Notes: generated from the sequence alone by a model not told the origin. A DNA stretch of 64,000 nucleotides from JBIOHP01 sp044449065 (GCA_044449065.1 JBIOHP010000009.1:62001-126000), one strand, 5' to 3'; positions 29,301 through 38,565 are shown, counted from the stretch's first letter. Numbers and translations are program-made.

Positions 29301-29965
29301 ACGGCAAAGGTTACTGGCTAAAGTTCAGTGGAGCCCAGAATGACTCAGTGACCGGTTATGTGATGACACACGACTCAATTGTTGTGCAAGCGGGCTGGAA
29401 CCTCATCGGTTCAATCAGTTTGCCCATACCGGTTAACACAATTGGATCCCCGACTGATGGGCTTACGTTGTCTCAATTTTTCGGCTATGCCAATGGATAT
29501 ACAAAAGCCGATACCATCCAACCGGGAAAAGGATACTGGGTGAAGGCAAATATGAGCGGGACAATTGTTCTTTCCGCGCCATCATGGGCTACCGCAAAAC
29601 AAAGAATAAGAATTGTTCCCTCGGATGAATTGCCTCCTCCGCCTCCGGTGACTGCGGATAACAACGAACCGGGGATTCCAAAAGTGTTTGCATTAAGTCA
29701 AAATTACCCCAACCCGTTCAACCCGACAACGGTAATTAATTATCAATTGCCCGATGAGTCGTATGTGCGCCTCGCTCTCTATAATGTCCTCGGGCAGGAG
29801 GTACGGCTGTTGGTGAACCAGCCGGAACAAGCGGGCTACAAATCAGTTCAGTTCGATGCGAACAGTTTTTCAAGCGGCATTTACTTCTACCGCCTCGACG
29901 CAACATCTGTGACCGATCCATCGAAACACTTCTCACAGACACGCAAGATGTTATTGATTAAGTAA
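26324..29965 (+). CDS. SBBP-repeat T9SS cargo protein
   Basis: 1,213 residues from ATG 26324 (AAAGGAA upstream; signal peptide ending IGHAQ); codons upstream to 26279 are in frame but give no signal. Residues ~20-455 are SBBP-type propeller repeats (V-D-G-A-G-N-S/C-Y-V-T-G pattern, about eight times). A carbohydrate-binding-like region follows (NLVANGGFSSGLVPG), then a second beta domain, an SdrD-B/Cna-B-like unit (GGFKWNDLNGDGLYQPNE), a WNLVSVPLSV/KGYWLKF/GWNLIGSIS module, and a type A T9SS sorting domain with NYPNPFNPTT. It should be delivered to the surface or medium. A binding or adhesive role is likely; no catalytic motif is visible. The last ~265 bp nearly match the end of the next gene. 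Confidence 0.88.
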   Translation: MKIFFLLLAIICFTAIGHAQTPAWLWAKGAGGSGGVDLGLSTAVDGAGNSYVTGSFISSTITFGGTTFTNTGYSNIFVVKYDIKGNIVWATSIGGSGSIGGYNGQLIAVDGAGNCYVTGTSISPSITFGGPPLLVSGHNIFVAKYDVNGNFVWAKISEEINYVGSTSIAVDGAGNSYVTGAFVSSITFGSTTLTGNNFGNIFVVKFDRDGNVVLAMSSSSGGGSGDHGGDCSQSIAVDGAGNSYVTGFFGSPTMTFGSTTLNNRGSLDIFTVMYDANGNALWAKSAGGSSEDWAYGIGVDWAGNCYVTGYFASSSIMFDTKKLNNTTGENMFVVKYDASGNVLWATSATGSSQVQGQSIVVDGAGDSYVTGWFYGSSATFGSRPPLTNSGGNDIFVVKYDASGDAIWATSAGGTGEDVGYGIGVDGTGNCYVTGLYQVSCTFGGTTLTNGNSGSVFVAKLGMAVDSSYSCPGNLVANGGFSSGLVPGAINGPGHVDSWIGDGYESNPPIMLQAGGCETGDMGSLGMLGTSGSGLLGAAQQTLASGFVAGTTYSITMCVRNPPPPSNVGNIAALMPYVRFKFRSSNGPVQNASDGELIGETDPVTSANWATVTLSNWTCLSSGSILTISAFNDGGGAFPIDTSYGEIDRVCITSVSCAVDTLRLNTGFNQAASSIDPPGSLDLNWKVVCEPAGFAAGAPMGRPAAVVLTPDPYWHAPFANSQWLSAHPSSADQINGNYCFVDSFCVEDTSNASLNMQLFVDDSANVYLNGFLIGSTPPEPRTCNGSNCNFETAHTFTATSSQFLPGINELRVVVENVYGVAMGFDIAGTVAAGGGANITQSCCDSSGEIGGFKWNDLNGDGLYQPNEPPMSNSPVQLSNGTTTTTDQYGYYFFNNVLPGTYTVRDLQQLGWVLTYPVSPSTYPVVLGRRQVIDSLNFGYQQHPETLALSVRDRWNLVSVPLSVNNPAKSAVFPNAISATYAYQGSYVQQNTLINGKGYWLKFSGAQNDSVTGYVMTHDSIVVQAGWNLIGSISLPIPVNTIGSPTDGLTLSQFFGYANGYTKADTIQPGKGYWVKANMSGTIVLSAPSWATAKQRIRIVPSDELPPPPPVTADNNEPGIPKVFALSQNYPNPFNPTTVINYQLPDESYVRLALYNVLGQEVRLLVNQPEQAGYKSVQFDANSFSSGIYFYRLDATSVTDPSKHFSQTRKMLLIK

Positions 29966-30078
29966 GCAATGAATTATCATCTCAGAGGAACCTTGGATTG
30001 TAAGAGTACCGGTAGCGCGATAGCATTGAAGTCTTTGAACCAAACTCGTTCATGTGTCACTTTTTTTCAGGAATTAGT

Positions 30079-33075
30079 ATGAATCAATTTAAGAATGTTT
30101 TGTCGATCATGTTCATCATGGTGAGTTTATTTTCAATTGCCGATGCCGATGCTCCCGGATGGGAGTGGGCGAAGGGCTGTGGTATATCGGATGTTGCGGG
30201 TGCGACCGGAATTGCCGTTGACGATCAGGGCAACACTTATGTCCTTGGAACGTTCCAAGGTTCTTCGATTACGTTTGGTAGTACTACCTTGATGAACACA
30301 GGAGATTGGAGTGATTTCATCGTCATATATGATCCTTCTGGAACAATTATTCGCACGAATCTCATCTCAGGAGCTGGAGGATCTGGACCAGGGGCGCCCA
30401 TTGTGTCAGGGATTGGCGTCGATGCTGCCCACAACTATTATGTCACGGGTAATATTCAAACACCGAGCGTAACCTTCAATCCTTCACCGGGTGCGCCAGG
30501 ATTGGCAATAACCCTACTAACCCCAAATGGGTACAATCACATATTTATTGTCAAGTTTAACGCGAATGGGAGCGTTGCCTGGGCTAACGGGGAGTCCGCC
30601 GCTGATGGTAATAGTGAAAGCGCGGGGATCGCCGTTGATGCAGCGGGAAATAGTTATATCACAGGTACATTTGATAATGACGCAATTTTCGGTGGTAAGC
30701 AACTATCAAGCAGCGGAAGCAACATCTTTGTAGCTTCCTTTAATAATTCTGGAGCCGTACAATTCGCCTCAGGAAACTGGTTCGATGGCGCTGGCAATGA
30801 TCGCTCTACAAGTATTGCCACTGATGGATCGGGTAATTGTTATATCACGGGTGTGTTTAATAGTACGTACCTTACTTTTGGGACTAATCCTTATCTGTGG
30901 AATGGGGGAGGTTACAAAATTTTTATTGCTAAATACGATAATAGTGGTAATGCAGTATGGTCATTGGGAGAAGGAGGAACAGGTGGTGATTCCTATGCCA
31001 ACGGCATCGCAGCAAACATCTCTGGTGTTTGCGTAACCGGCGAATTTAGTTGCTCACAAATCATATTTTATGGCACTAGTGGACCTCCCACGCCACCCTT
31101 AACACTCTCCGGAGGAGGAGGAAATGCGTTTGTTGTCAAATATGATCAGTACGGAAAAGCAATATGGTCACAAGGGATCACAGGTTCGACTAATGGTCAA
31201 GGTGTTGCAATTGACGGTAATGGTGACTGCTACACAATCGGAAATTTCCAGCATAATGACATCTCGATAGGTCCACAGACACTCACATGGGGAGGGGGAG
31301 ATGATAATCTATTCACTGCCAAATATGATGGGGCAACTGGAACTCCCGACTGGGCAAAAGGAACCATTTTGGGCAGATTTAATGAAGGGGTTGGAATTGC
31401 CGTAACAAGTTTAGGTGAAGCATCTGTCACCGGAGTTTTTAATGGAACGGTATCTTTTGATGCAACTACTCTGAAGAATTCAGGCGGGGATGGGTGGGCG
31501 GGTTCTAAAGGAGTTTTTACAAGTAAGCTCGGCGCGGTCTCTGTCAGCGCCGTTCAATGTTCGATCTGTCTGGGCGGTTCAACCACACTCACCGCGACCG
31601 GCGCGACTAACTACATGTGGTCTCCGGCAGACGGGTTGAGCTCAACAACAGGATCAACAGTAATCGCGAGTCCTCCCTTAAATAGGATGTACACAGTAAG
31701 AGGATTTGATGGAATTTGGAGTGTTGGACAAGCGAATGTCACCGTTAATGTAACATTTCCTAAAACTCTTAATTTGGGATACATTGACAATATTACTTAT
31801 CCTGGGTGCACAACAGTAGGAGTGAATACTGATGGAACTGAAACAGGTTGTACCGTTGGCGGGAATAATGCGCAATTTTGTATCCATACTACTCCCTTCT
31901 CCCAAATCATTATCACGTCTGTATTGCCGGCCTCCATTACGACCAAAACCAACCAGGTAATAACACTCACGCCGTATACCGCCGATTGGAGTCTACCCTG
32001 TGGCAGGCTGACAACATTTGATCCCTTTAATCCGACCGTGATTACGTTGGATGCGAGTGGAACCGTTATTATCCGCATTGGTGTTATCGGCAATTTTCCA
32101 CCGGACCTATTTCCCGGGACTTACTCCGGAGTCGCTTTAGTCACATGGTCGTTAACGGGTCCCAATGCTCCGCCAAAAACAGTGGAAGGGGTAGCGGATT
32201 CAAACCAATTTATGATCAATGTCAGCGCTACAGTTCCTCCCGCTTCAAGCGTAACCAAAGGGTGGAACATGGTGTCAGTGCCGGTGACGGTTAGCGATTC
32301 TCATAAATCTATACTCTATCCAACCGCAAGTTCCGATGCTTACGAATTTCAGGGGTCGTATGTCATTGATTCTCTCCCCTCGAATGGGGTCGGTTACTGG
32401 CTTAAGTTTGGTACGGCTCAGGATATTGCAGTGGCGGGATCGTGGCTCACCGATGATACTGTGAGTGTTACTCCCGGATGGAATATGATCGGCTCAATCA
32501 GCGAGCCGCTCCCGACAAATCGGATTACATCTGTTCCCGGCGGGTTAACCACGTCGCAGTTCTTTGGGTACCACCGGCATTATGTAACCAGCGATACGAT
32601 CTTTCCCGGTAATGGATACTGGGTTAAAGTTGACAGGGCGGGAAAATTAGTTCTTGATACTTCATCATCATCGGCGGTATCGGCAGTAATGAGCAAGAGT
32701 TATAATAGCAGAATCAAGATTATGCCATCGAGCGAAACGCCTCCTCCTCCTCCAGAGATACAAAGCGGAGATACTCCGGCACAACTCCCGGAAACGTATG
32801 TGCTTGGACAAAACTACCCCAATCCGTTCAATCCGACAACGGTGATTAATTATCAATTACCCGACGAGTCGTATGTGCGCCTCGCGCTCTATAATGTCCT
32901 CGGGCAGGAGGTACGGCTGTTGGTGAACCAGCCGGAACAAGCGGGCTACAAATCAATTCAGTTCGATGCAAACAATTTTTCCAGCGGCATCTACTTCTAC
33001 CGCCTCGACGCAACATCTGTGAACGATCCATCGAAACACTTTTCACAGACACGCAAAATGTTATTGATTAAGTAA
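30079..33075 (+). CDS. SBBP-repeat T9SS cargo protein, paralogue
   Basis: 998 residues from ATG 30079, which follows AGGAATT and opens a signal peptide (VLSIMFIMVSLFSIADA). SBBP-type repeats occupy ~25-490 (for example AVDAAGNSYITGTF and ATDGSGNCYITGVF). An Ig-like or PKD-like segment follows (VQCSICLGGSTTLTATG, CTVGGNN), then the same WNMVSVPVTV/GVGYWLKFG/GWNMIGSISEP module as in the neighbours, a proline patch (SSETPPPPPE) and a T9SS sorting domain. Its sorting domain is almost identical at DNA level to that of the upstream gene, so the two share a recent exchange or duplication of the 3' end. Likely a surface protein of unknown ligand. Confidence 0.87.
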   Translation: MNQFKNVLSIMFIMVSLFSIADADAPGWEWAKGCGISDVAGATGIAVDDQGNTYVLGTFQGSSITFGSTTLMNTGDWSDFIVIYDPSGTIIRTNLISGAGGSGPGAPIVSGIGVDAAHNYYVTGNIQTPSVTFNPSPGAPGLAITLLTPNGYNHIFIVKFNANGSVAWANGESAADGNSESAGIAVDAAGNSYITGTFDNDAIFGGKQLSSSGSNIFVASFNNSGAVQFASGNWFDGAGNDRSTSIATDGSGNCYITGVFNSTYLTFGTNPYLWNGGGYKIFIAKYDNSGNAVWSLGEGGTGGDSYANGIAANISGVCVTGEFSCSQIIFYGTSGPPTPPLTLSGGGGNAFVVKYDQYGKAIWSQGITGSTNGQGVAIDGNGDCYTIGNFQHNDISIGPQTLTWGGGDDNLFTAKYDGATGTPDWAKGTILGRFNEGVGIAVTSLGEASVTGVFNGTVSFDATTLKNSGGDGWAGSKGVFTSKLGAVSVSAVQCSICLGGSTTLTATGATNYMWSPADGLSSTTGSTVIASPPLNRMYTVRGFDGIWSVGQANVTVNVTFPKTLNLGYIDNITYPGCTTVGVNTDGTETGCTVGGNNAQFCIHTTPFSQIIITSVLPASITTKTNQVITLTPYTADWSLPCGRLTTFDPFNPTVITLDASGTVIIRIGVIGNFPPDLFPGTYSGVALVTWSLTGPNAPPKTVEGVADSNQFMINVSATVPPASSVTKGWNMVSVPVTVSDSHKSILYPTASSDAYEFQGSYVIDSLPSNGVGYWLKFGTAQDIAVAGSWLTDDTVSVTPGWNMIGSISEPLPTNRITSVPGGLTTSQFFGYHRHYVTSDTIFPGNGYWVKVDRAGKLVLDTSSSSAVSAVMSKSYNSRIKIMPSSETPPPPPEIQSGDTPAQLPETYVLGQNYPNPFNPTTVINYQLPDESYVRLALYNVLGQEVRLLVNQPEQAGYKSIQFDANNFSSGIYFYRLDATSVNDPSKHFSQTRKMLLIK

Positions 33076-33245
33076 GCAGTGCATCATCATCGGGAATAAG
33101 GTTAGTGGGAAGATCAATGACGCCGCTCCGGAGTTGAATGCGCTGGAGCGGTGTCCCGATGAAGAAATGTACAACTTGCATGATTGAAATTATAAGGACT
33201 CCAAGATTGATCAAGTATAATTTTCACGAACGATACGTTTAGGAA

Positions 33246-33527
33246 ATGAGCCGAATGCACGAAGAAATAGTTTCCCGATTACTCTATCCCGATCCGTTCA
33301 AACCGGTGGGACTTGAAGTGGATCTGCCGGACGCGGGCAGGGTAACGCTCAGAATCCTTCACGAAGATGGATCCGAGCCGAAAACGCTAATCGAGAATGC
33401 ATTCTATGAAAAAGGAAAACACGTGCTGTCAATAGGACTTTTGGATATCGCGGGCGGAAGCCGTCTCTACCAATTGCTCATCGAGATGGATGGGATAACA
33501 ACCGTTGAGACGAAAAAAATATGTTGA
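33246..33527 (+). CDS. Small stand-alone protein resembling a T9SS sorting domain
   Basis: 93 residues from ATG 33246 (AGGAA immediately upstream); ATG 33255 gives better spacing to the same site. No signal peptide is present. Almost its whole length follows the plan of the type A sorting domain seen in its neighbours: YPDPFKPVGLEVDLPD parallels NYPNPFNPTT-x-x-x-YQLPD. RVTLRILHEDGSEPKTLIEN parallels VRLALYNVLGQEV-x-x-LVN, and the end GITTVETKKIC parallels the terminal TRKM motif. It lies between two T9SS cargo genes. It may be a cytoplasmic decoy or adapter, or the remnant of a lost cargo gene. The frame is intact and has a ribosome site, so I call it a gene. Confidence 0.65.
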   Translation: MSRMHEEIVSRLLYPDPFKPVGLEVDLPDAGRVTLRILHEDGSEPKTLIENAFYEKGKHVLSIGLLDIAGGSRLYQLLIEMDGITTVETKKIC

Positions 33528-33851
33528 TTACGTTATGAAAAACTCATTGCCATCTCTGTTTATCGCAGTTACATCATTATGGACTTCCAGTTGAGCTCGA
33601 CGACGTCATACTCGACGTACCATGTAATAGCTAAAAATATGTCGATGGCTTATTTTATTACCGTTTATTGGTAAAAACGATCAAACGGAAATTGTCGATA
33701 CCATGAAAATTATTAACCACGACTGAGCATTTATAAACGATCAAGTGAATATACAATCGCTGCCCCGGAGTTATCCGATCAGAGGCAGTATATCTTATTA
33801 TTAACCACAGGATAAATCCACAAATGTTCATTTATTATTAGAGGAGTTTAT
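33528..33851. other. Intergenic region, nothing recognised
   Basis: 324 bp of AT-rich sequence before the 1,402-residue cargo gene. I see no hairpin terminator, RNA gene or coding frame in it. Only the ribosome site GAGGAG before ATG 33852 is clear. Confidence 0.4.
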
Positions 33852-36800
33852 ATGAAACAATTCGCTTACTTGCTGATCGTTTGTGCTGCGATGCTTGGAT
33901 GCATCACCTGCACTCTGGAAGGCAAAGAAAAATCAGCCACAGGGGAAAAATCGGGAGATAAATCACCGGTTGTTCAGGCGAATCATGGGAATCCTGCACG
34001 GCAAACCCAATCGATCACGCCTCCCTACACATTTTGTTTTGACACGGACCCGATCGCAGCCGGCTGGAGTTACGGCGGGGATTTTGAATGGTCTTCAACA
34101 TTCACCAAACTCGGCGGACCGTACGGCGGAAGCGGCGCTTCTATGGTTACAAAAGCCGGACCTCCGGGAACTTCGTATACGAATAGCACAATCAGTTATG
34201 TTAAAAGCCCAATCTTCGATCTTTCCTCCCTATTAGGGTCTGGTGGGTACATTTCTTTTTATCAAAGTATTAGCACTGAACCGAACTGGGATAGAAGCTG
34301 GTTTGAATATTCCAGCGATGGCGGAACACATTGGCAAGTGGTCGGTAGATACAACGATACCCTCGGTTGCCGTTGGTATAACTCTCAAATTTACAATGCT
34401 CTTTCCGGTACCGATGGAAATACCTGCATGGATGTTGCAACGTGGAATGCTTTGCTGCCCGGCTACTCTTTACCGCAACCTGGGTGGAGCAGCAAGGGCG
34501 ATTGCGGTGGGAACGACCTTCCAATCGGGCCATACGGATGGGTCTCTGTCTCTCTTCGCCTTCCTAACCCAATATTGGTGAATAATATCCAGTTCCGGTA
34601 TATAACCTTCGCAGACGGGGGAGGGGTTGGCGATGGATGGGCGTTTGATTGCTTTACCGTCACCGGCACGCCACCAGGCTGCGCTTCCATCAATCCCGCT
34701 CCAACCTTAATCAGCTCTAATACGGCGGCGGTTTGCACCGGTCAGACGTACGACGTGATTCTCACGGGAACTAATTTCATTAATGGTTTAACCTCCGCAG
34801 ATTTTGGAAACGGGATCAGCGTGATCCCGACAATTGATCCGTCCGGAAACTCCCTAACGGCGCATATCACCGTATCTCCGTCGGCAACTCCGGGAACACG
34901 CACCATCACCGTTACCAATATAGGACCCGGAGGAGGAATGGCTATTCTTACAAATGCCATTACGGTTTCAGCTCCCTCGGTAGTTGTTCGCTCGCCGAAC
35001 GGCGGCGAGACATGGTGGGTCGGTTCAAGCCATCCCATCACATGGACGAGCGCTTGCGGACCGACAGATTTAAAAATTGAATATTCCACCGATGCCGGAT
35101 CGCATTGGCTGCTTGTCGCCGACCATATCTCACCAAGCTTGGGAACATATAGCTGGACGATCCCGAACACACCTACCACGAACGCTCTTGTCCGTATTAC
35201 GGATAATATAATTGGTACACTGACCGATGTGAGCAATGCGGTCTTCACGATCCGTATTGGAAAGATTACAGGTCTCAAATTTTACGACGCTAATAACAAT
35301 CACCTGAGAGAATCCAATGAAGCCGGCATCAGCGGATGGAATATATATTTGAACGGGGACGCTACTTTGACCACCCAAACAGATGCGAACGGAAATTATT
35401 CGTTTACTGTTCCTCCCGGGCATTACACTATTACCGAAGAACACAGGACCGGTTGGCAGCAAACCGCTCCGCAATCGGGTAATTACATTATATATCTCCC
35501 ACCGGGCCAGGATTTGGGACCCCTCATATTCGGCAACACGGGGACTGCATCGATCAGCGGATTGAAGTTTAACGATAAGACCGGCAATCATCAGTTTGAT
35601 GGCTCCGATTATGGGATGGGGGGATGGAATATTAAACTCACGGGAAATAACGGCTTTACCACGCAATTTTTTCTCACCCTGAATGACGGTTCTTATTCAT
35701 TCAAGAATTTACCTCCGGGGATATACACCGTGAGCGAACTCCAGCGCTGGCCCTGGACTCAAACATTTCCCCAATTTGGGACATATAACATCCAGATTTT
35801 GGGTGGTGAAAATCTAACAGGAGAAAATTTTGGGAATTATAATCCTCAGAATATTTACGATCTGGCGATTAATATTTTTGGCAATTATTGGCCAAAGAAG
35901 ACGCCCTGTTGCGGTCAACAGTTTATATATGAGGCGGTGGTTCAAAACAATGGAACGGTTGCAATTCTCAATCCCGACATTTTTATTCAACTGGATCGAA
36001 ACCTGACCTATCTAGGGGGAAGTGTGATTCCGAACAAAATAACTAATTCGATCAATGGAACCTTATTAGAATATCGGTTGCCCGTTCTCATTCCCGGAGT
36101 GCCACAGACGTATTTCATCGGCGTGAAACCAACATGTCAATTTTTCGGGCCGGTGCTGACTACATGCGCAGAAGTTGATCCGATTGCCGGCGATACCTAC
36201 CCGCTCAATAATAAGGCAACAACGACCGTGGGGGTAACTTGCCAGACAGCAATCGCCGGGAAAATGCAAATACCAACTGGAAGCTGCGCGGCTGACGGCT
36301 ATCTCACAAAATCCGATTCCATTACGTATATGATCCCGTTCACCAATTCCGGCAGCGATACCGTGAGAACAATTGTCCTGCGCGACACGCTCGATAGCAA
36401 TATAGATACAACCAACATCAGGTTCGTAGCCGGGAGCCACCCTTGCGCATTCGAACAAAATGGCAGCATATTAGTATTCACATTCCAGGATATCAACCTT
36501 CCGCCAAATTCTGTGGATGAATACGGCAGCTCCGGGTTTGTAGTCTTCACGGCGCATCCCAAACCGGATGTTCTTAACGGGGCAATGATTACGAACACAC
36601 CCTGGCTCTATTATGATCTGAACGATCCGATAACGGCAGGCATTCAAACAAATACAATAACCGGCGCTGCATTGCCTGTCGCAAATTTTACCGCGAGCGC
36701 CGATACAATTCCCACGGGCAGTCCACTCAACTTTACCTACACGGGAGGAACGAGCGCGGCAACTTACAACTGGGACTTTGGAGTCGACGCATCCCCAGCA

Positions 36801-38060
36801 ACATCCACAGATCAGAATCCCTCCGGTGTCATGTATAGCTCCGCGGGATTAAAAGTTGCCACATTACTCGTATCGGCAAATGGCTGCGTATCCGATTATG
36901 CCGCTGGAATTATCGACGTTGCAATCGGATCGAATATCGCATTGGGATGGAATATAGTTTCGGTCCCTCTTCTGGTAAATGATAATCATGCAACCACTCT
37001 CTACCCGGGAACGAACGGTATTGCATATTCGTATCAGCCCGGAGCAGGTTACCAATCGAGCGACACGGTAGCGAACCGGCTGGGGTACTGGCTTAAATTC
37101 AGTTCAGCAGGCAATGTCTCCCAATTCGGAACTCCGATAGCATCGGATACCTTTACGGTTAAGGAAGGGTGGAATTTAATCGGATCGATTTCAAGCCCCA
37201 TCAATTACTATAACTTAACATCCGATCCTCCGGGAATTATTGCAACGCGGTTATTCGGGTATAATAGAGGGTATACTCGAACCGATACAATCACGCCGGG
37301 CTTGGGCTACTGGCTGAAAACAAGCGACAGCGGAAAAATATTCGTGGGAACCGGCAGCGCTGCACCAAAAGGAAGGGAACAACTTGCTCCACTCTCCGCT
37401 TTGAATAATTGCGTCATTCAGGATGCCCGAGGATATACTCAGACGCTATATTTCGGCAATGTGAAAGAGCAGGATAAAGGCGATTATGATCTTCCGCCGG
37501 TTCCGCCCAAAGGTATCTTCGATATTCGGTTTGCGACCAACCGCACGCTTGAGCAATCCGATTCGAGTCATGTGAGGGAGATACCCATTCTGATATCCGG
37601 CGCAACATATCCGATAAAGGTTAGCTGGAATGTGTCCCCCGTTTACGGATCGGCTGCATCGTTAAAAATAGGACCGGAAGAAATCTCACTTGCAAAAAAT
37701 GGCAACAGGATGATTTCGAACGATCAGTTATCCATCTCGTTAGAACTACTTTCATCGTCAACAAAAGCGCTGCCGACATATTTCGCGTTGAACCAAAATT
37801 ATCCGAACCCGTTCAATCCGACGACGTCTATAAGGTATGCTTTGCCGGTTGACTCGCATGTCCGGCTAACTATTTATGACGTTCTGGGTCAAGTTGTATC
37901 AACATTAATTGATAAAACGGTGGAAGCCGGGTATCAGAGTGTGGAGTGGAATTCAACAGGCATTGCCAGCGGCGTTTATTTTTACCGTATCGAAGCGACA
38001 AGCATGACAGATCCGGCAAAAACGTTTATGCAGGTGAAGAAGATGGCATTGCTGAAATAA
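33852..38060 (+). CDS. Large multidomain T9SS cargo protein with SdrD-B-like and PKD domains
   Basis: 1,402 residues; ATG 33852 follows GAGGAG. The N-terminus (YLLIVCAAMLGCITC) is a signal with possible lipobox LGC. Order: a MAM/jelly-roll-like domain (~55-275); an IPT/TIG-like domain (~280-370); a Kre9/KNH-like unit (SPNGGETWWVGSSHPITW); two SdrD-B/Cna-B-like units (GLKFYDANNNHLRESNE and GLKFNDKTGNHQFDGSD); DUF11-like repeats (~680-950); a PKD domain (NFTASADTIPTG...YNWDFG); the shared WNIVSVPLLV/LGYWLKFSS/GWNLIGSIS module; and a sorting domain with NYPNPFNPTT. It is likely a long surface adhesin or matrix protein. Both a lipobox and a T9SS tail are seen; the Cys may be incidental. Confidence 0.87.
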   Translation: MKQFAYLLIVCAAMLGCITCTLEGKEKSATGEKSGDKSPVVQANHGNPARQTQSITPPYTFCFDTDPIAAGWSYGGDFEWSSTFTKLGGPYGGSGASMVTKAGPPGTSYTNSTISYVKSPIFDLSSLLGSGGYISFYQSISTEPNWDRSWFEYSSDGGTHWQVVGRYNDTLGCRWYNSQIYNALSGTDGNTCMDVATWNALLPGYSLPQPGWSSKGDCGGNDLPIGPYGWVSVSLRLPNPILVNNIQFRYITFADGGGVGDGWAFDCFTVTGTPPGCASINPAPTLISSNTAAVCTGQTYDVILTGTNFINGLTSADFGNGISVIPTIDPSGNSLTAHITVSPSATPGTRTITVTNIGPGGGMAILTNAITVSAPSVVVRSPNGGETWWVGSSHPITWTSACGPTDLKIEYSTDAGSHWLLVADHISPSLGTYSWTIPNTPTTNALVRITDNIIGTLTDVSNAVFTIRIGKITGLKFYDANNNHLRESNEAGISGWNIYLNGDATLTTQTDANGNYSFTVPPGHYTITEEHRTGWQQTAPQSGNYIIYLPPGQDLGPLIFGNTGTASISGLKFNDKTGNHQFDGSDYGMGGWNIKLTGNNGFTTQFFLTLNDGSYSFKNLPPGIYTVSELQRWPWTQTFPQFGTYNIQILGGENLTGENFGNYNPQNIYDLAINIFGNYWPKKTPCCGQQFIYEAVVQNNGTVAILNPDIFIQLDRNLTYLGGSVIPNKITNSINGTLLEYRLPVLIPGVPQTYFIGVKPTCQFFGPVLTTCAEVDPIAGDTYPLNNKATTTVGVTCQTAIAGKMQIPTGSCAADGYLTKSDSITYMIPFTNSGSDTVRTIVLRDTLDSNIDTTNIRFVAGSHPCAFEQNGSILVFTFQDINLPPNSVDEYGSSGFVVFTAHPKPDVLNGAMITNTPWLYYDLNDPITAGIQTNTITGAALPVANFTASADTIPTGSPLNFTYTGGTSAATYNWDFGVDASPATSTDQNPSGVMYSSAGLKVATLLVSANGCVSDYAAGIIDVAIGSNIALGWNIVSVPLLVNDNHATTLYPGTNGIAYSYQPGAGYQSSDTVANRLGYWLKFSSAGNVSQFGTPIASDTFTVKEGWNLIGSISSPINYYNLTSDPPGIIATRLFGYNRGYTRTDTITPGLGYWLKTSDSGKIFVGTGSAAPKGREQLAPLSALNNCVIQDARGYTQTLYFGNVKEQDKGDYDLPPVPPKGIFDIRFATNRTLEQSDSSHVREIPILISGATYPIKVSWNVSPVYGSAASLKIGPEEISLAKNGNRMISNDQLSISLELLSSSTKALPTYFALNQNYPNPFNPTTSIRYALPVDSHVRLTIYDVLGQVVSTLIDKTVEAGYQSVEWNSTGIASGVYFYRIEATSMTDPAKTFMQVKKMALLK

Positions 38061-38143
38061 AAAAATACCTCCGGATTCAATTCTTCATCTTTTTAAATCA
38101 AAGGTGGGTAAAGTGGTTTATCTGGATTGAAAAAGGAGATAGA

Positions 38144-38183
38144 ACGGGCGGAGAGCAATCTGTAAAGATTGCTCTCCCGTTTT
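38144..38183 (+). terminator. Rho-independent terminator after T9SS cargo gene
   Basis: Stem GGAGAGCAATCT / AGATTGCTCTCC, extended outward by a bulged GGGC/CCCG part, followed by TTTTG. It lies ~85 bp after the stop of the 1,402-residue gene. Confidence 0.8.
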
Positions 38184-38303
38184 GTCCGATACCGTCTGGG
38201 GTAGCGATGACCGGCTAATTATTACCAGTTGAACGCGGATGCTTTTACAGATGGAGAGAGAGTCATGCTTATTCGTTAAAGTAAAAATGAGGTAATACCA
38301 TCG

Positions 38304-38329
38304 AAGGGTAGTTCACGCTACCCTTTTTT
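38304..38329 (+). terminator. Second terminator-like hairpin
   Basis: Stem AAGGGTAG / CTACCCTT with loop TTCACG and a run of T. It follows the first terminator by ~120 bp and precedes the integrase relic. Confidence 0.75.
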
Positions 38330-38457
38330 GTAATATGCGGCACGCTTCCATCATCATGAACAACGTTCTTAATTCAATTACGCGTTTAATCTGTATCTGG
38401 AACAAACTTCTATTCCATTTGGTCCATAACAGAAGATAATTCATGCCTGCCTCACAC

Positions 38458-38468
38458 GCTGATGCTCT
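38458..38468 (-). other. tRNA-Arg fragment, left piece (candidate att remnant)
   Basis: GCTGATGCTCT matches tRNA-Arg positions 21343-21353. A preceding CCTCA also matches the tRNA just beyond the anticodon stem, as if the anticodon loop had been deleted. In tRNA order this piece ends where the piece at 38905 begins, sharing one T. It is short, so chance is possible. Confidence 0.45.
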
Positions 38469-38565
38469 TAGGTGAATCCATCATAATCTTCGGTATTATT
38501 TAGCGTGTGCTAACGCACAAGCTAACAGGAAATGAGAAAGGTATCAATTAAGGTTGGGGAAATTA

